From positions 6,589 through 70,588 of the forward strand of contig DAISYQ010000012.1 in the NCBI GenBank assembly GCA_036825195.1: 64,000 nucleotides of DNA. Reading direction: 5' to 3'. This stretch comes from UBA2210 sp036825195 (GTDB taxonomy: Bacteria; Desulfobacterota; Syntrophia; Syntrophales; UBA2210). Shown here piece by piece: positions 28,321-36,903 of the stretch (its first letter is position 1; each line of letters starts with the position of its first letter). The notes under the pieces are model-generated. The model did not search any database, was not told the DNA's origin, and worked only from the letters and a program-made list of their open reading frames with translations. A program made the position numbers and the translations under genes.

Positions 28321-30120
28321 ATGCAAGCAAACACCCTGCCTAAGGCCCTTATCGATATAACCGGGAAACAGCCCGACCGGATCGCGTTACGGATGAAAGA
28401 ATACGGCATCTGGCGTGACATTACCTGGAGGCAGTATCTGGAGAATGTGAGACGCACGGCGCTGGGTCTGCACCATATCGGAGTGAAGAGGGGCGACCAC
28501 GTCGCCATTATCGGTGAAAACAAGCCGGAGTGGCTCTATTCGGCCTTTGGCGTCATGTCTCTGGGCGCAACCTTCGTGGGGGTGTACACGACAAATCCCC
28601 CGAAGGAATGCGAATATGTGATCGACCATTCCGATTCGGTCGTATTCATCTGCGAGGACGAGGAGCAGATGAACAAGGCTTTTCTCTTCAGGATGAACAC
28701 ACCCAACCTAAAGAAGATCATCGTGTGGGACATGGAGGGCCTCAGAGACCTTGACGACCCCATGGTGATCAGCTTCGACGAGATTATGGAGATCGGCGGA
28801 AAAGCCGATGAGGAAAATCCCACACTCTTCGACCGTTTCGTGGGAGAAGGCAACCCCCGGGACATAGCCGGGATCATCTACACGTCGGGAACGACAGGTC
28901 CCCCGAAAGGCGCCATGCTCAATCACGAGGGGTATCTGTGGGTGGGCGAGCAGGCCGCGAAGATAACGCAGGCCGGCCGGGAGGACGAATCCATATCGTT
29001 CCTTCCCCTCAACCATGTGTACGAGCAGATCTTTGACCTGATGATGCACATGACCGTGGGGCATATCGTGAACTTTACGGAAAACACGGATACGGTGATG
29101 AACGATATGATGGATGTCTCACCCACCATATTTCACGCCGTACCCCGGATATGGGAGAAATACTATTCCGCCATCGTGCTGAAAATGGCCGATGCCACCT
29201 GGTTCAAGAGAACGGCCTACGGGCAGGCGGTGCGGATCGGGTCGAAATACAACGACCTGCGACTCGCCGGCAGGAAGATACCCCTGCCGTTATATGTCGG
29301 TTACCATCTGGCATACTTCTGTGTCTTTCGGAAGCTCAAGGAACGGCTGGGCTTTGACCGAACACGGCTGGGATTTTCCGGCGCCGCTCCCATATCGCAT
29401 GACATCATCAAGTTCTTTCAGAGCATCGGCATACCGATCCGCGAGGGATACGGTATGACGGAGACAACGGGGGTCACCCATATGGGGAGCGAATTCGAGT
29501 TCAAGCTCGGCACGGTGGGAAAGGCCATCCCGGGGACCGAGGTACGGATCGGAGAAGGCGGAGAGATTATTGTCCGGCACAAGGGGATCTTTCAGGGGTA
29601 CTACCGGGATGAAGAAAACACGAAAGAGGTCCTTGAAGACGGATGGATGCATACGGGAGACGTGGGGGAGATCGATGATGAGGGGTATCTCAGGATAACG
29701 GACCGGATGAAAGACCTGATCATCACGGCGGGAGGCAAGAACATCGCCCCTCAGTACATAGAAAACCAGCTGAAGTTCTCTCCCTATATCAACGACGCGA
29801 TCGTCATCGGGGACAAGAGAAAGTACCTGACGGCCATCATCGTGATTGACGAGGAGAATGTCCTCAAGTTTGCACAGGATGCGAAGGTCCAGTTCACCAC
29901 ATTCGCGACGCTGACAAAGGCGCCCGAGGTAATCGATCTCATACAGCAGGAGATCAACGAGGTGAACAGACAGATGGCCAGGGTGGAGAATATCAGAAAA
30001 TTCAAGATCCTGGACAAGAAACTCTATACCGAAGACGGTGAAGTGACGCCCACCATGAAGGTCAAGAGAAAGTCGATCAACGAACAGTTCGCCGACCTGA
30101 TCGAATCGATGTACGAATAG
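28321..30120 (+). CDS. AMP-forming long-chain-type acyl-CoA synthetase
   Basis: Activates a carboxylic acid to its CoA thioester through an adenylate. Motifs: YTSGTTGPPKG, GYGMTETTG, TGDVGEIDDEGYLRITDR, and the terminal TPTMKVKRKSI holding the catalytic Lys. Closest in layout to FadD15/long-chain acyl-CoA synthetases, 599 residues. It starts 29 bases after livF, so it is co-transcribed with the importer: import followed by activation is a reasonable joint role. In anaerobic aromatic and fatty-acid degraders such pairs are common. The acid is not identifiable. Confidence 0.92.
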   Translation: MQANTLPKALIDITGKQPDRIALRMKEYGIWRDITWRQYLENVRRTALGLHHIGVKRGDHVAIIGENKPEWLYSAFGVMSLGATFVGVYTTNPPKECEYVIDHSDSVVFICEDEEQMNKAFLFRMNTPNLKKIIVWDMEGLRDLDDPMVISFDEIMEIGGKADEENPTLFDRFVGEGNPRDIAGIIYTSGTTGPPKGAMLNHEGYLWVGEQAAKITQAGREDESISFLPLNHVYEQIFDLMMHMTVGHIVNFTENTDTVMNDMMDVSPTIFHAVPRIWEKYYSAIVLKMADATWFKRTAYGQAVRIGSKYNDLRLAGRKIPLPLYVGYHLAYFCVFRKLKERLGFDRTRLGFSGAAPISHDIIKFFQSIGIPIREGYGMTETTGVTHMGSEFEFKLGTVGKAIPGTEVRIGEGGEIIVRHKGIFQGYYRDEENTKEVLEDGWMHTGDVGEIDDEGYLRITDRMKDLIITAGGKNIAPQYIENQLKFSPYINDAIVIGDKRKYLTAIIVIDEENVLKFAQDAKVQFTTFATLTKAPEVIDLIQQEINEVNRQMARVENIRKFKILDKKLYTEDGEVTPTMKVKRKSINEQFADLIESMYE

Positions 30121-30124
30121 ACGA

Positions 30125-31054
30125 TTACAGATCTTCGGGCGTGAAGGCCACCACGTCGTCGATCGATTCGCTGTTCGTGAAGATCATCGCCAGCCGGTCC
30201 ACACCCAGCGCTATCCCCGAGGCTTCGGGCATGGCGGAAAGTTCCGCTAAAAACTTTTCCGGCATGGGGTACACCACATTGCCGGAAGCGCGTCGGTTTT
30301 CCTGCTCCTCTTCAAACCGCGCCCTCTGTTCGGCCGCGTCGGTCAGTTCCGAGAAGGCGTTGGCCAGTTCAAGACCGCCCATATACAGTTCAAACCGCTC
30401 CGCCACGTCAGGGTCCGTCTTCTTGACCCTCGCGAGCGCCCCGAGAGACACCGGATAATCGTACAGGAAGACCGGCCGTTGCAGTTCTTTGAACCGCGGT
30501 TCGATCTCTTCGACCATGATTTCGTCAAAGCGATTGCTTCTCAGCGCATCTTCCAGAGATACGGAGGCATAACGACTGAAGGCGTCCCGTACGGCGATTC
30601 TCTCCCACGGTGAACGGATGTCGATCTTCTCCCCGCGGTACTCGACGGCCCCCTCATGGCCGAGACTCCGTGCGATGTGGATGATAAGCTCTTCACACTC
30701 TTCCATCATGGTGCAGTAGCCGATGCCGCTCCGATACCATTCGAGGAGGGTAAATTCGGAGATATGGAGCGATCCCCGCTCTCCACTGCGAAAGCACCTG
30801 GCAATCTGGAATATGCGCGGGTATCCGGCGGCCAGCAGGCGCTTCATGCACAGTTCGGGTGATGTGTGAAGGTACCAGCCGTCGGAGGAGATGGCGTCGA
30901 TGTTGCATTCCGGAGCGGGGGCGGGAATCCTGGAAGGTGTTTCCACTTCCAGATACTCCCTGTCGGTAAAAAACTCGCGGATGATCCGGATCATCGCGGC
31001 ACGGGTATGAAGATCGTTTTGTTTACGTGAAAGTTTCCAGTTTCTGTCAACCAT
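30125..31054 (-). CDS. epmA: Elongation factor P--(R)-beta-lysine ligase EpmA
   Basis: Lysyl-tRNA synthetase paralogue without the anticodon-binding domain (PoxA/GenX), which attaches beta-lysine to EF-P. Class II motifs are visible: motif 2 FQIARCFRSGERGSLHISEFTLLEW and motif 3 GIALGVDRLAMIF. 309 residues, the size of EpmA and far shorter than LysS. EF-P with its target Lys is 7.4 kb away in the same window. EpmB (lysine 2,3-aminomutase) is not in view. Convergent with the acyl-CoA ligase gene, 4 bases apart. A broken copy of its 5' end sits at 34512-34654. Confidence 0.93.
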   Translation of the reverse strand: MVDRNWKLSRKQNDLHTRAAMIRIIREFFTDREYLEVETPSRIPAPAPECNIDAISSDGWYLHTSPELCMKRLLAAGYPRIFQIARCFRSGERGSLHISEFTLLEWYRSGIGYCTMMEECEELIIHIARSLGHEGAVEYRGEKIDIRSPWERIAVRDAFSRYASVSLEDALRSNRFDEIMVEEIEPRFKELQRPVFLYDYPVSLGALARVKKTDPDVAERFELYMGGLELANAFSELTDAAEQRARFEEEQENRRASGNVVYPMPEKFLAELSAMPEASGIALGVDRLAMIFTNSESIDDVVAFTPEDL

Positions 31055-31402
31055 TATTTACAAAGCTCCAATCTTCCGGCTTGTTCGGTGGTAATTTACT
31101 CAAAAGGTTGCCACCTCGGCAATAAAACTCACGCCACTACATGTGCAATGGGGTTTTGTCTTTAGTCAGGCCGTAATCCCATCCGGTTGTAACCGCTAAA
31201 GGCACATATAATCATTAGATAAAAAATATGTAGACGACTAGCCCTATTGCGATATCTTGTCAAGAATAAGATTTACACGACAGAGATCGATTTGATTCTG
31301 AGGAGAACTTTACACTCCGGACGGCTGCTGTTCAGGCGGCTTCCATGCCCCGGCGACGCATGACTGCATAGGGATGCATGAAGGCAAAACCAATCCCCGG
31401 AA
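31055..31402. other. Intergenic region between epmA and cydB
   Basis: About 350 bases upstream of epmA. The first 30 bases resemble the sequence upstream of the epmA remnant at 34.66-34.70 kb (shared CTCCAAT-TTCCGG). The rest is unassigned: no clear gene, hairpin or promoter. Confidence 0.45.
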
Positions 31403-31403
31403 T

Positions 31404-31435
31404 AAGAAAGAGGGTACCAACAGATTGATACCCTC
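31404..31435 (-). terminator. Terminator of the rrf2-cydAB operon
   Basis: Perfect 7-bp stem GAGGGTA / TACCCTC (31410-31416, 31429-31435), 12-base loop, followed on the minus strand by TTTCTTATT. It starts 31 bases after the cydB stop. Confidence 0.7.
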
Positions 31436-31465
31436 CCTTCTCTCGTATTATAATCGTTCCATGTT

Positions 31466-32494
31466 TTAATAAGCCTCCTCATATCCGAGCTCTTCCTTGG
31501 TCACTTTGTGCCTGAACAGGTTGTATGCCCAGATCTGATAGACAAGCACGATGGGAACAAAGATAAGGGCCACTATCAGCATGATCTTCAAGGTCAAAGG
31601 GCTGGAAGAGGCATTATGAGCCGTCAGGCTGAATCCCGGATTCATGCTCGACGGAAACATATTCGGGAACAGACCGATTATCCCGTAAAAAGTCGCCCCG
31701 ACAATCGTGACGGCCGAAGACAGCCATGCCATCCAGTAGCTCTTCTTTGCGAGAAAGACCCTGATACCGAGAAGCGCCAGAACGGTAATAAGGATAAAGA
31801 TGAAAAGCGCCGGGTGGGCGATATAGTTGTCATACAGGTTGGTGACGAACAATGAAGCCGTCAAGAAGATCAACGCCGCAGCCAAGAGAAGGGGCCACAA
31901 TTTCCTGGCCGCGCCAGCGGCCCTCTCATGAAGCTCTCCTTCGCTCTTGATTGCCAGCCATATGGCACCGTGGACCAGAAAGAAAAGCAGAAAGAGAACC
32001 CCGCCGAGAAGCCCGTACGGGTTGAGCAGGGTCAACAGGGTTCCGTGATAGATTCCGTCGCCGTCGAAGGGAATTCCCCTGAAAATATTGGCGAACGCGG
32101 CTCCGAACAGGATGGCGGGAAGCAGACTGCCGACAAACATGCAGGCATCCCATAGTTTATGCCAGCGAGGGTCCTCCACCTGGCTTCTGAATTCAAAAGA
32201 CACCCCCCTGACGATCAGGGCGAACAGGATGAGCATCAATGCGGAATACAGAGAACTGAACATGACCGCATATACCGTTGGGAAGGCGGCAAACGTCACC
32301 CCTCCTGCGGTTATGAGCCAGACCTCGTTTCCATCCCACAGCGGCCCCATGGAATTGTACATAATTCTCTTGTCTTCATCTGTCTTTCCCAGAAACGGAA
32401 GGAGGCTTCCGATGCCGAAGTCGAAGCCGTCGGAGATAAAATAGATGGCCCAGAGAAGTCCCCAGAGAAAAAACCATACATTTTGTAATTCCAT
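31466..32494 (-). CDS. cydB: Cytochrome bd oxidase subunit II
   Basis: Second subunit of the quinol oxidase, which reduces oxygen with high affinity. Opening MELQNVWFFLWGLLWAIYFISDGFDFGIG and GPLWDGNEVWLITAGGVTFAAFP are hallmarks of CydB. About eight to nine membrane segments, 342 residues. Follows cydA by 49 bases. No CydX-like small subunit was found downstream. In an anaerobe this oxidase mainly removes oxygen. Confidence 0.96.
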   Translation of the reverse strand: MELQNVWFFLWGLLWAIYFISDGFDFGIGSLLPFLGKTDEDKRIMYNSMGPLWDGNEVWLITAGGVTFAAFPTVYAVMFSSLYSALMLILFALIVRGVSFEFRSQVEDPRWHKLWDACMFVGSLLPAILFGAAFANIFRGIPFDGDGIYHGTLLTLLNPYGLLGGVLFLLFFLVHGAIWLAIKSEGELHERAAGAARKLWPLLLAAALIFLTASLFVTNLYDNYIAHPALFIFILITVLALLGIRVFLAKKSYWMAWLSSAVTIVGATFYGIIGLFPNMFPSSMNPGFSLTAHNASSSPLTLKIMLIVALIFVPIVLVYQIWAYNLFRHKVTKEELGYEEAY

Positions 32495-32543
32495 ATTCTC
32501 CCCCTTTCTTGAAATCGAAGGATGTATATCTTGTTTTTATCTG

Positions 32544-33848
32544 TTACGCCGCGACGGGTCCCTTTTTCGCATTTTTTGCGATCAGGTAGAATCCGATAGC
32601 TCCGAGAAAACCATACACGACGATAAAAGCCCAGAAAGAGATAAAGACCTGTGCCGTGGCAACCGGCGAAGTGGCATCGGATGTCTTCATCAATCCGTAG
32701 ACAATCCAGGGCTGGCGACCGACTTCAGCCAGAATCCATCCGGCCTGCGAAGCAATATAGGGCAGGGGAATGGAGTAGATCATCAGCTTCAAATACCGCG
32801 GGAATTCGGACAGGCGATCCCTGATCCTCCATCCGATAACCGTCATCACCACGAAATATACTCCCAAAGCCACCATTATCCTGAAGGAAACCATGTTGAT
32901 AAATACGGGAGGCCGCTCTTCCCTGGGGAAATCGCTGAGCCCTTTCACCTCGGCATTAAAACTGTGATTTGCCAGAAGGCTCATCATGCCGGGGATCGGG
33001 AGGAACTCGACAGAATTTCTTTCATTCTTTTCATCCGGTAATACGATGAGATAGATCGGCGCATTTCCCCTGGTTTCCCAGTGGGACTCCATGGCGGCCA
33101 GTTTGGTGGGTTGCTTTTCGGCCAGATCGGCCCCGTGGAGATGGCCCTCCGCTATCTCGAATATGGAGAAAATCAACCCGAAGACAAGGGCTATGCGAAA
33201 AGACCGTGCAAAGAAATCAGAGTGTTGTTTTTTCAACAGATGGTAGGCGCTGATCCCCATTACGAAAAAGGCACTCAGGACATAAGCGGCGCTGGCCGTA
33301 TGCAGAAATTCCAGGATGGCCCACTTCTGAAACACAACGGCGGAAAAGCTTTCAAGCTCAGCCCGTCCGTTTCGGATAGTATAGCCCACCGGGTTCTGCA
33401 TCCACGAGTTGGCGATCAGAATCCATATGGCCGAAACGGTCGAGGCCGCTGCAACGAGCCACATGATGGTGGCATGTGCCTTTCTAGACAGCTTTTTCCA
33501 GCCGAAAACCCAGACGCCGATGAAGGTTGATTCGAGGAAAAACGCCGCTGTTGCCTCAATGGCCAGCAAGGATCCGAAGATATCGCCGACAAAGGATGAA
33601 TACCGTGACCAGTTGGTGCCGAACTGGAACTCGAGGGTGATCCCGGTGACAACCCCAAGGACAAAGTTGATCAGAAACAACTTCCCCCAGAATTTGGTCA
33701 TCTTCAAATAGACTTCATCCCCGGTTCGCACATACCTGGTTTCCATAATGGCCACCATGATGGACAATCCCAACGTAAGCGGGACAAACAGAAAATGAAA
33801 CATCGTGGCAGCGGCAAACTGCAATCTCGATAGAAACAATACGTCCAT
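32544..33848 (-). CDS. cydA: Cytochrome bd oxidase subunit I
   Basis: Haem-carrying subunit. His18 in MFHFLFVPLTLG is the expected haem b595 ligand; GHLHGADLAEKQPTKLAAMESHWET is the His and Q-loop region; GWILAEVGRQPW is the conserved segment near the end. 434 residues with a short Q-loop, as in the CIO/short-loop class rather than the long-loop E. coli class. Lies 40 bases after rrf2 and before cydB. Confidence 0.96.
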   Translation of the reverse strand: MDVLFLSRLQFAAATMFHFLFVPLTLGLSIMVAIMETRYVRTGDEVYLKMTKFWGKLFLINFVLGVVTGITLEFQFGTNWSRYSSFVGDIFGSLLAIEATAAFFLESTFIGVWVFGWKKLSRKAHATIMWLVAAASTVSAIWILIANSWMQNPVGYTIRNGRAELESFSAVVFQKWAILEFLHTASAAYVLSAFFVMGISAYHLLKKQHSDFFARSFRIALVFGLIFSIFEIAEGHLHGADLAEKQPTKLAAMESHWETRGNAPIYLIVLPDEKNERNSVEFLPIPGMMSLLANHSFNAEVKGLSDFPREERPPVFINMVSFRIMVALGVYFVVMTVIGWRIRDRLSEFPRYLKLMIYSIPLPYIASQAGWILAEVGRQPWIVYGLMKTSDATSPVATAQVFISFWAFIVVYGFLGAIGFYLIAKNAKKGPVAA

Positions 33849-33888
33849 GGCCTTCCTCCTTACCTATGGATTTCGCAAAGCCGATAGG

Positions 33889-34356
33889 TTACCCGTTTCC
33901 GACACTTATCTTCTCTTTCGGGACGAGTCTCTGCGGCTGGAGGTTCATGCAGGATGGTTCTGCGAGCAATCCGTCGAATGTTGCTTCCCGCAGGGTATCC
34001 CTCAACCGCGCTCTTGCCTTTTCCCAGACCACATTCACGGAACATGAAGCACTTCTGGAGCAGGAACCGGGTCTCATGATGCAATCATTAAGAAATATCT
34101 CGCCGATAACGGACTCGACCACATCCAGGAGCGTTATTTCCTCCGGTGGCACCAGGAGGCGATATCCACCCTTGGCTCCCTGAACGATCTCAAGAAATCC
34201 GGCTCTGGCAAGTTGCTGAGCAATCTTACCCATAAATTGTTCGGGGATATCCATTTCCCGGGTAATCTCTCTGCGGGGAACAACGGTTCCTTTTTTCTGC
34301 CCGGCAAGATAAAGAATACATCGCACCGCATATTCTCCGGCCCGTGTCAGACGCAT
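33889..34356 (-). CDS. Rrf2 family regulator, likely Fe-S sensing, of cydAB
   Basis: Winged-helix regulator (MRLTRAGEYAVRCILYLAGQ, IPEQFMGKIAQQLARAGFLEIVQGAKGGYRL). Three cysteines, NDC-x6-C-x5-C, sit where IscR/NsrR bind an Fe-S cluster, so it may sense oxygen or NO. ATG 34356 has TTGGAGGAAG just upstream; a TTG at 34368 is the alternative. 155 residues. Heads the cydAB operon, and a palindrome overlies its own transcription start region, so autoregulation is likely. Confidence 0.92.
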   Translation of the reverse strand: MRLTRAGEYAVRCILYLAGQKKGTVVPRREITREMDIPEQFMGKIAQQLARAGFLEIVQGAKGGYRLLVPPEEITLLDVVESVIGEIFLNDCIMRPGSCSRSASCSVNVVWEKARARLRDTLREATFDGLLAEPSCMNLQPQRLVPKEKISVGNG

Positions 34357-34378
34357 GGCTTCCTCCAAATGAGATAAA

Positions 34379-34424
34379 TAGGATGTTTTTAATCCTATAT
34401 ATTGGTAGATTAACCGGCTGTCAA
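34379..34424 (-). promoter_or_regulatory. rrf2-cydAB promoter and operator
   Basis: Minus-strand TTGACA (34424-34419), 17-base spacer, TATATA (34401-34396): near-consensus sigma-70. Directly downstream and touching the -10 box is the inverted repeat TAGGAT-7-ATCCTA (34379-34397), well placed for a repressor. No other gene reads from here. Confidence 0.7.
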
Positions 34425-34511
34425 GCTTTTTCTATGTACGCTCATCCGGATTTTTCTGAAGAATCTGTGGGGGAATCAGCGCGCAAGAGACGGGGAAACT
34501 CATGTATCTAT

Positions 34512-34654
34512 GGAGCGGGGGAGGGAATTTTGGAGGGCGTTTCCACTTACGGATACTCCCTATCGGTAAAAAACTCGAGGATGATCCGGATCATCGCGGC
34601 GCGGGTGTAAATGTCGTTTTGTTTACGTGCAAGTTTCCAGTTTCTGTCAATCAT
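34512..34654 (-). pseudogene. Truncated epmA copy (5' end only)
   Basis: Gap-free match to 30912-31054, the first 47 codons of epmA, at an offset of exactly 3600 bases and in the same orientation. The start codon is kept (34654-34652) and the reading begins MIDRNWKLARKQNDIYTRAA. Codon 36 is TAA where intact epmA has GAA. Homology ends near 34512, and some similarity also continues upstream to about 34702 (CTCCAAT-TTCCGG). A relic of a duplication, not functional. Confidence 0.85.
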
Positions 34655-34816
34655 TTTCAGTTGTGAGTCCAATAGTTCTATATTTGTAAACTCCAATTTT
34701 CCGGATAACTCGGGTTAATAATTAAAATTAATGAATCAGTTCCAAGGGGTAAAATCATAATGCTACCATAATGCTTTAAGTTTGTATCATGAGAAAATGG
34801 ATAACTATTTGAATAT

Positions 34817-35341
34817 TCAAGATGATATATAACTAACTCTTAAATTTTGGGGGGCATCAGGTGGACGGAGGAGTGGCTCGGGAGAAGATAAAACATTTTC
34901 GAGATATTCATTTGTAATGATAAATGATTCATTTGATAAGACTTGACTTTTTTCATATGTGTTTAATCTACTTAAAAAATGTAGAGGTAAAAAAAGTACC
35001 GAAGAGATAATCAAACATGATAACAAAGTTGGAGCCATTGCTATAAATAAAGTTTTTATTTTTAATAAGAATGATATGCTAGATAGGTCAAATTTACTAT
35101 ATATGTTTTTCCGTGTTGATTGATGAACTCTTCTTTTATCAAACTCCTGTTCTATCGCCTCACTTATTTTTTCATTATCATGAGTATTCTGTGAGTTATA
35201 TCTTCCAATTGATTTACATAAAAGAAAAGATTCATTATCAATTGTTAGATAATTCAATAAGCTTCTATAACATTGAATACCCCAATAGCAACCTGAACAT
35301 GCCAATAAGACATAATATATGACTTTATTCTGTATATTCAT
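34817..35341 (-). CDS. Unknown two-TM membrane protein, third gene of ExbB/ExbD-like unit
   Basis: Not recognized. 174 residues with one membrane segment at about 7-25 (VIYYVLLACSGCYWGI), a charged cytoplasmic or external loop (NTHDNEKISEAIEQEFDKRR), a second longer segment at about 95-125 (LFIAMAPTLLSCLIISSVLFLPLHF), and a polar tail with PPDAPQNL. Starts one base after the stop of the ExbD-like gene, so it is translationally linked. Very AT-rich. No homology to TonB, Tol, Zorya or flagellar parts was recognized. It is probably a third component of the same membrane complex. Confidence 0.75.
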   Translation of the reverse strand: MNIQNKVIYYVLLACSGCYWGIQCYRSLLNYLTIDNESFLLCKSIGRYNSQNTHDNEKISEAIEQEFDKRRVHQSTRKNIYSKFDLSSISFLLKIKTLFIAMAPTLLSCLIISSVLFLPLHFLSRLNTYEKSQVLSNESFIITNEYLENVLSSPEPLLRPPDAPQNLRVSYISS

Positions 35342-35342
35342 C

Positions 35343-35843
35343 TTACTGAAAATATGTTTTTATTTCTTGTCTGATATTTTTTGCTAACCATTCTTGTACA
35401 ATATAACATAAATGATAATTGGGTGTTGTTTTACTCTTCATTAATACTAAAATTACCTTTTCTGAATTTTTAAATGATTCGATCTCTCTTTTTAAAATAT
35501 CTATTATAGATTGACTAGATACAGGGAAGTCCCTTATTTTTTCTCCACTCTTGATTATGGAGAGAATGTCGTACCCATTTTTCTGATTAATAACGAGAAC
35601 AGTGATATCATCAGGTAATGTTGATGGTGGACTTTGTCCATTTCCGACCTGACGAACTTCCAATTGATATGCATTTTCATACTCTGACACTGGTTGAATA
35701 CCAAAAATAACAGAAGCGATAATAAGAGCAAATGATAATAATGTAAAAAGATCCACTAACGATTCAAAATTATCATCAGATTCTTGAAATAGAGAAAACT
35801 GTGTTTTATTTAGTCTACTCTGCATTATGAATAATTTTTTCAT
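35343..35843 (-). CDS. ExbD/TolR-like single-TM protein
   Basis: 166 residues. One membrane helix at about 28-48 begins with LVDLFTLLSFALIIAS: an Asp at the helix start is the proton-site signature of ExbD/TolR/MotB. A small C-terminal domain follows (DDITVLVINQKNGYDILSI, SSQSIIDILKREIESF, VILVLMKSKTTPNYHLCYIVQEW) with the strand-helix pattern of the ExbD periplasmic domain. No OmpA peptidoglycan-binding domain, unlike MotB or ZorB. ATG 35843 overlaps the end of the ExbB-like gene; ATG 35825 is another start. AT-rich. Family assignment is by motif, not by close similarity. Confidence 0.75.
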   Translation of the reverse strand: MKKLFIMQSRLNKTQFSLFQESDDNFESLVDLFTLLSFALIIASVIFGIQPVSEYENAYQLEVRQVGNGQSPPSTLPDDITVLVINQKNGYDILSIIKSGEKIRDFPVSSQSIIDILKREIESFKNSEKVILVLMKSKTTPNYHLCYIVQEWLAKNIRQEIKTYFQ

Positions 35844-36903
35844 CTAAAACAGGGGTTTGATTATTTATAGAATTTTCGATTTTAAAAAAATAAATATCAG
35901 CCCGAATTAATATTTTATCGTTCAGCTTTTTATGTAATATTGATGTTAATCTTATGAGCAGTCCAACAAATGTAGATATCATTGCTATTTGAATAGCTTC
36001 AAAAAAACTACTTATACCTATATCTCCTAACTCTCTTATAGATGGGTGTAAAGCAGCAATTAATGATGAAATAGTTAATGTGAATCCAACAGCTGGTCCC
36101 AAGACCTGTAAAAATCTGAGCCAATTATCTTTTCTCACATAATGCATTCCAAAATTATCTTTTGCGCTCACAATGTTTGATGGTGGTAATAGCGATTCTC
36201 CATTATCAGGAAAATACTTTTCATTGATATATCTTTCAAATCTTACATTAGAAAGTAATATGAATTTACAGTTAAATAATAGATTTGTAACTGTGACTAG
36301 AAAAAAGAGGGTAAATATTGTTAAAATGTAATTACTTATCGAGTCATTATATTTTAATAGCAGTAAGGCTAAAGACTCACGAATATATCTACGATCTTCG
36401 TATGTTTTGTTTCCCGATAGTATATAGTTATCAAAAAATTCTTTAAGATCAATCTGTTGCCCATCGATTGTAACGTTTATAATTTCTGTTGGACTGTATA
36501 GTTGATTCTTGGTGTTTATAATGATTCTAAATCCTTCACTATCATCATATTGATCAAGGTTTAATTTATCAGTATAAAGATTTTTTAACGTTAATGTTTT
36601 GACATTTTGTTCAATCCTTTTTTCTCGATAATCATTTTTATTGTTACTATTTACACGCCTCATCGCATAGAAAAAAACAAAGGTTTCATGTTTGAAGTTT
36701 ATTGAACACTCTCTAAAATTATTCGGTAAATTCAGTGTTATTTTTTTTGTAGTTATTTTTATAGAAATATTGTTTGACCAAAGAGGATAAAGAATGAATG
36801 CTATTGAGGCAAATATGATGCAGAGAGAGATGACATATTTATTTCTACATATGGATTTTATTTTTTCTAAAAAATCACCAATGTTTCTCTCATCGGTTGA
36901 CAT
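35815..36903 (-). CDS. MotA/TolQ/ExbB-like membrane protein with large N-terminal extension
   Basis: 362 residues. TM1 about 23-43, then a 150-residue presumably extracytoplasmic domain with beta-like segments, TM2 about 191-211, a cytoplasmic stretch, and a closing pair TM3 (about 264-285, LQVLGPAVGFTLTISSLIAAL) and TM4 (about 299-323, FFEAIQIAMISTFVGLLIRL). The closing pair has the layout of the TolQ/ExbB pore helices (LGTVxGL... ALxTTxxGL). GAGG precedes ATG 36903. First gene of a three-gene unit. ExbB-like proteins normally energize an outer-membrane process, but none of the usual partners is here. The domain between TM1 and TM2 is not one I recognize. Confidence 0.78.
   Translation of the reverse strand: MSTDERNIGDFLEKIKSICRNKYVISLCIIFASIAFILYPLWSNNISIKITTKKITLNLPNNFRECSINFKHETFVFFYAMRRVNSNNKNDYREKRIEQNVKTLTLKNLYTDKLNLDQYDDSEGFRIIINTKNQLYSPTEIINVTIDGQQIDLKEFFDNYILSGNKTYEDRRYIRESLALLLLKYNDSISNYILTIFTLFFLVTVTNLLFNCKFILLSNVRFERYINEKYFPDNGESLLPPSNIVSAKDNFGMHYVRKDNWLRFLQVLGPAVGFTLTISSLIAALHPSIRELGDIGISSFFEAIQIAMISTFVGLLIRLTSILHKKLNDKILIRADIYFFKIENSINNQTPVLDEKIIHNAE

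Noticed and set aside
31273..31482. Short minus-strand frame after cydB, considered as a CydX-like subunit
   Set aside because: It overlaps the cydB end and runs through the terminator hairpin; the peptide has no CydX-type helix. Another frame (ending HPYAVMRRRGMEAA) lacks a start codon.
34817..36903. Zorya defence system
   Set aside because: ZorA/ZorB-like membrane parts would need an OmpA domain in the second protein and ZorC/D or ZorE genes next to them; neither is present.
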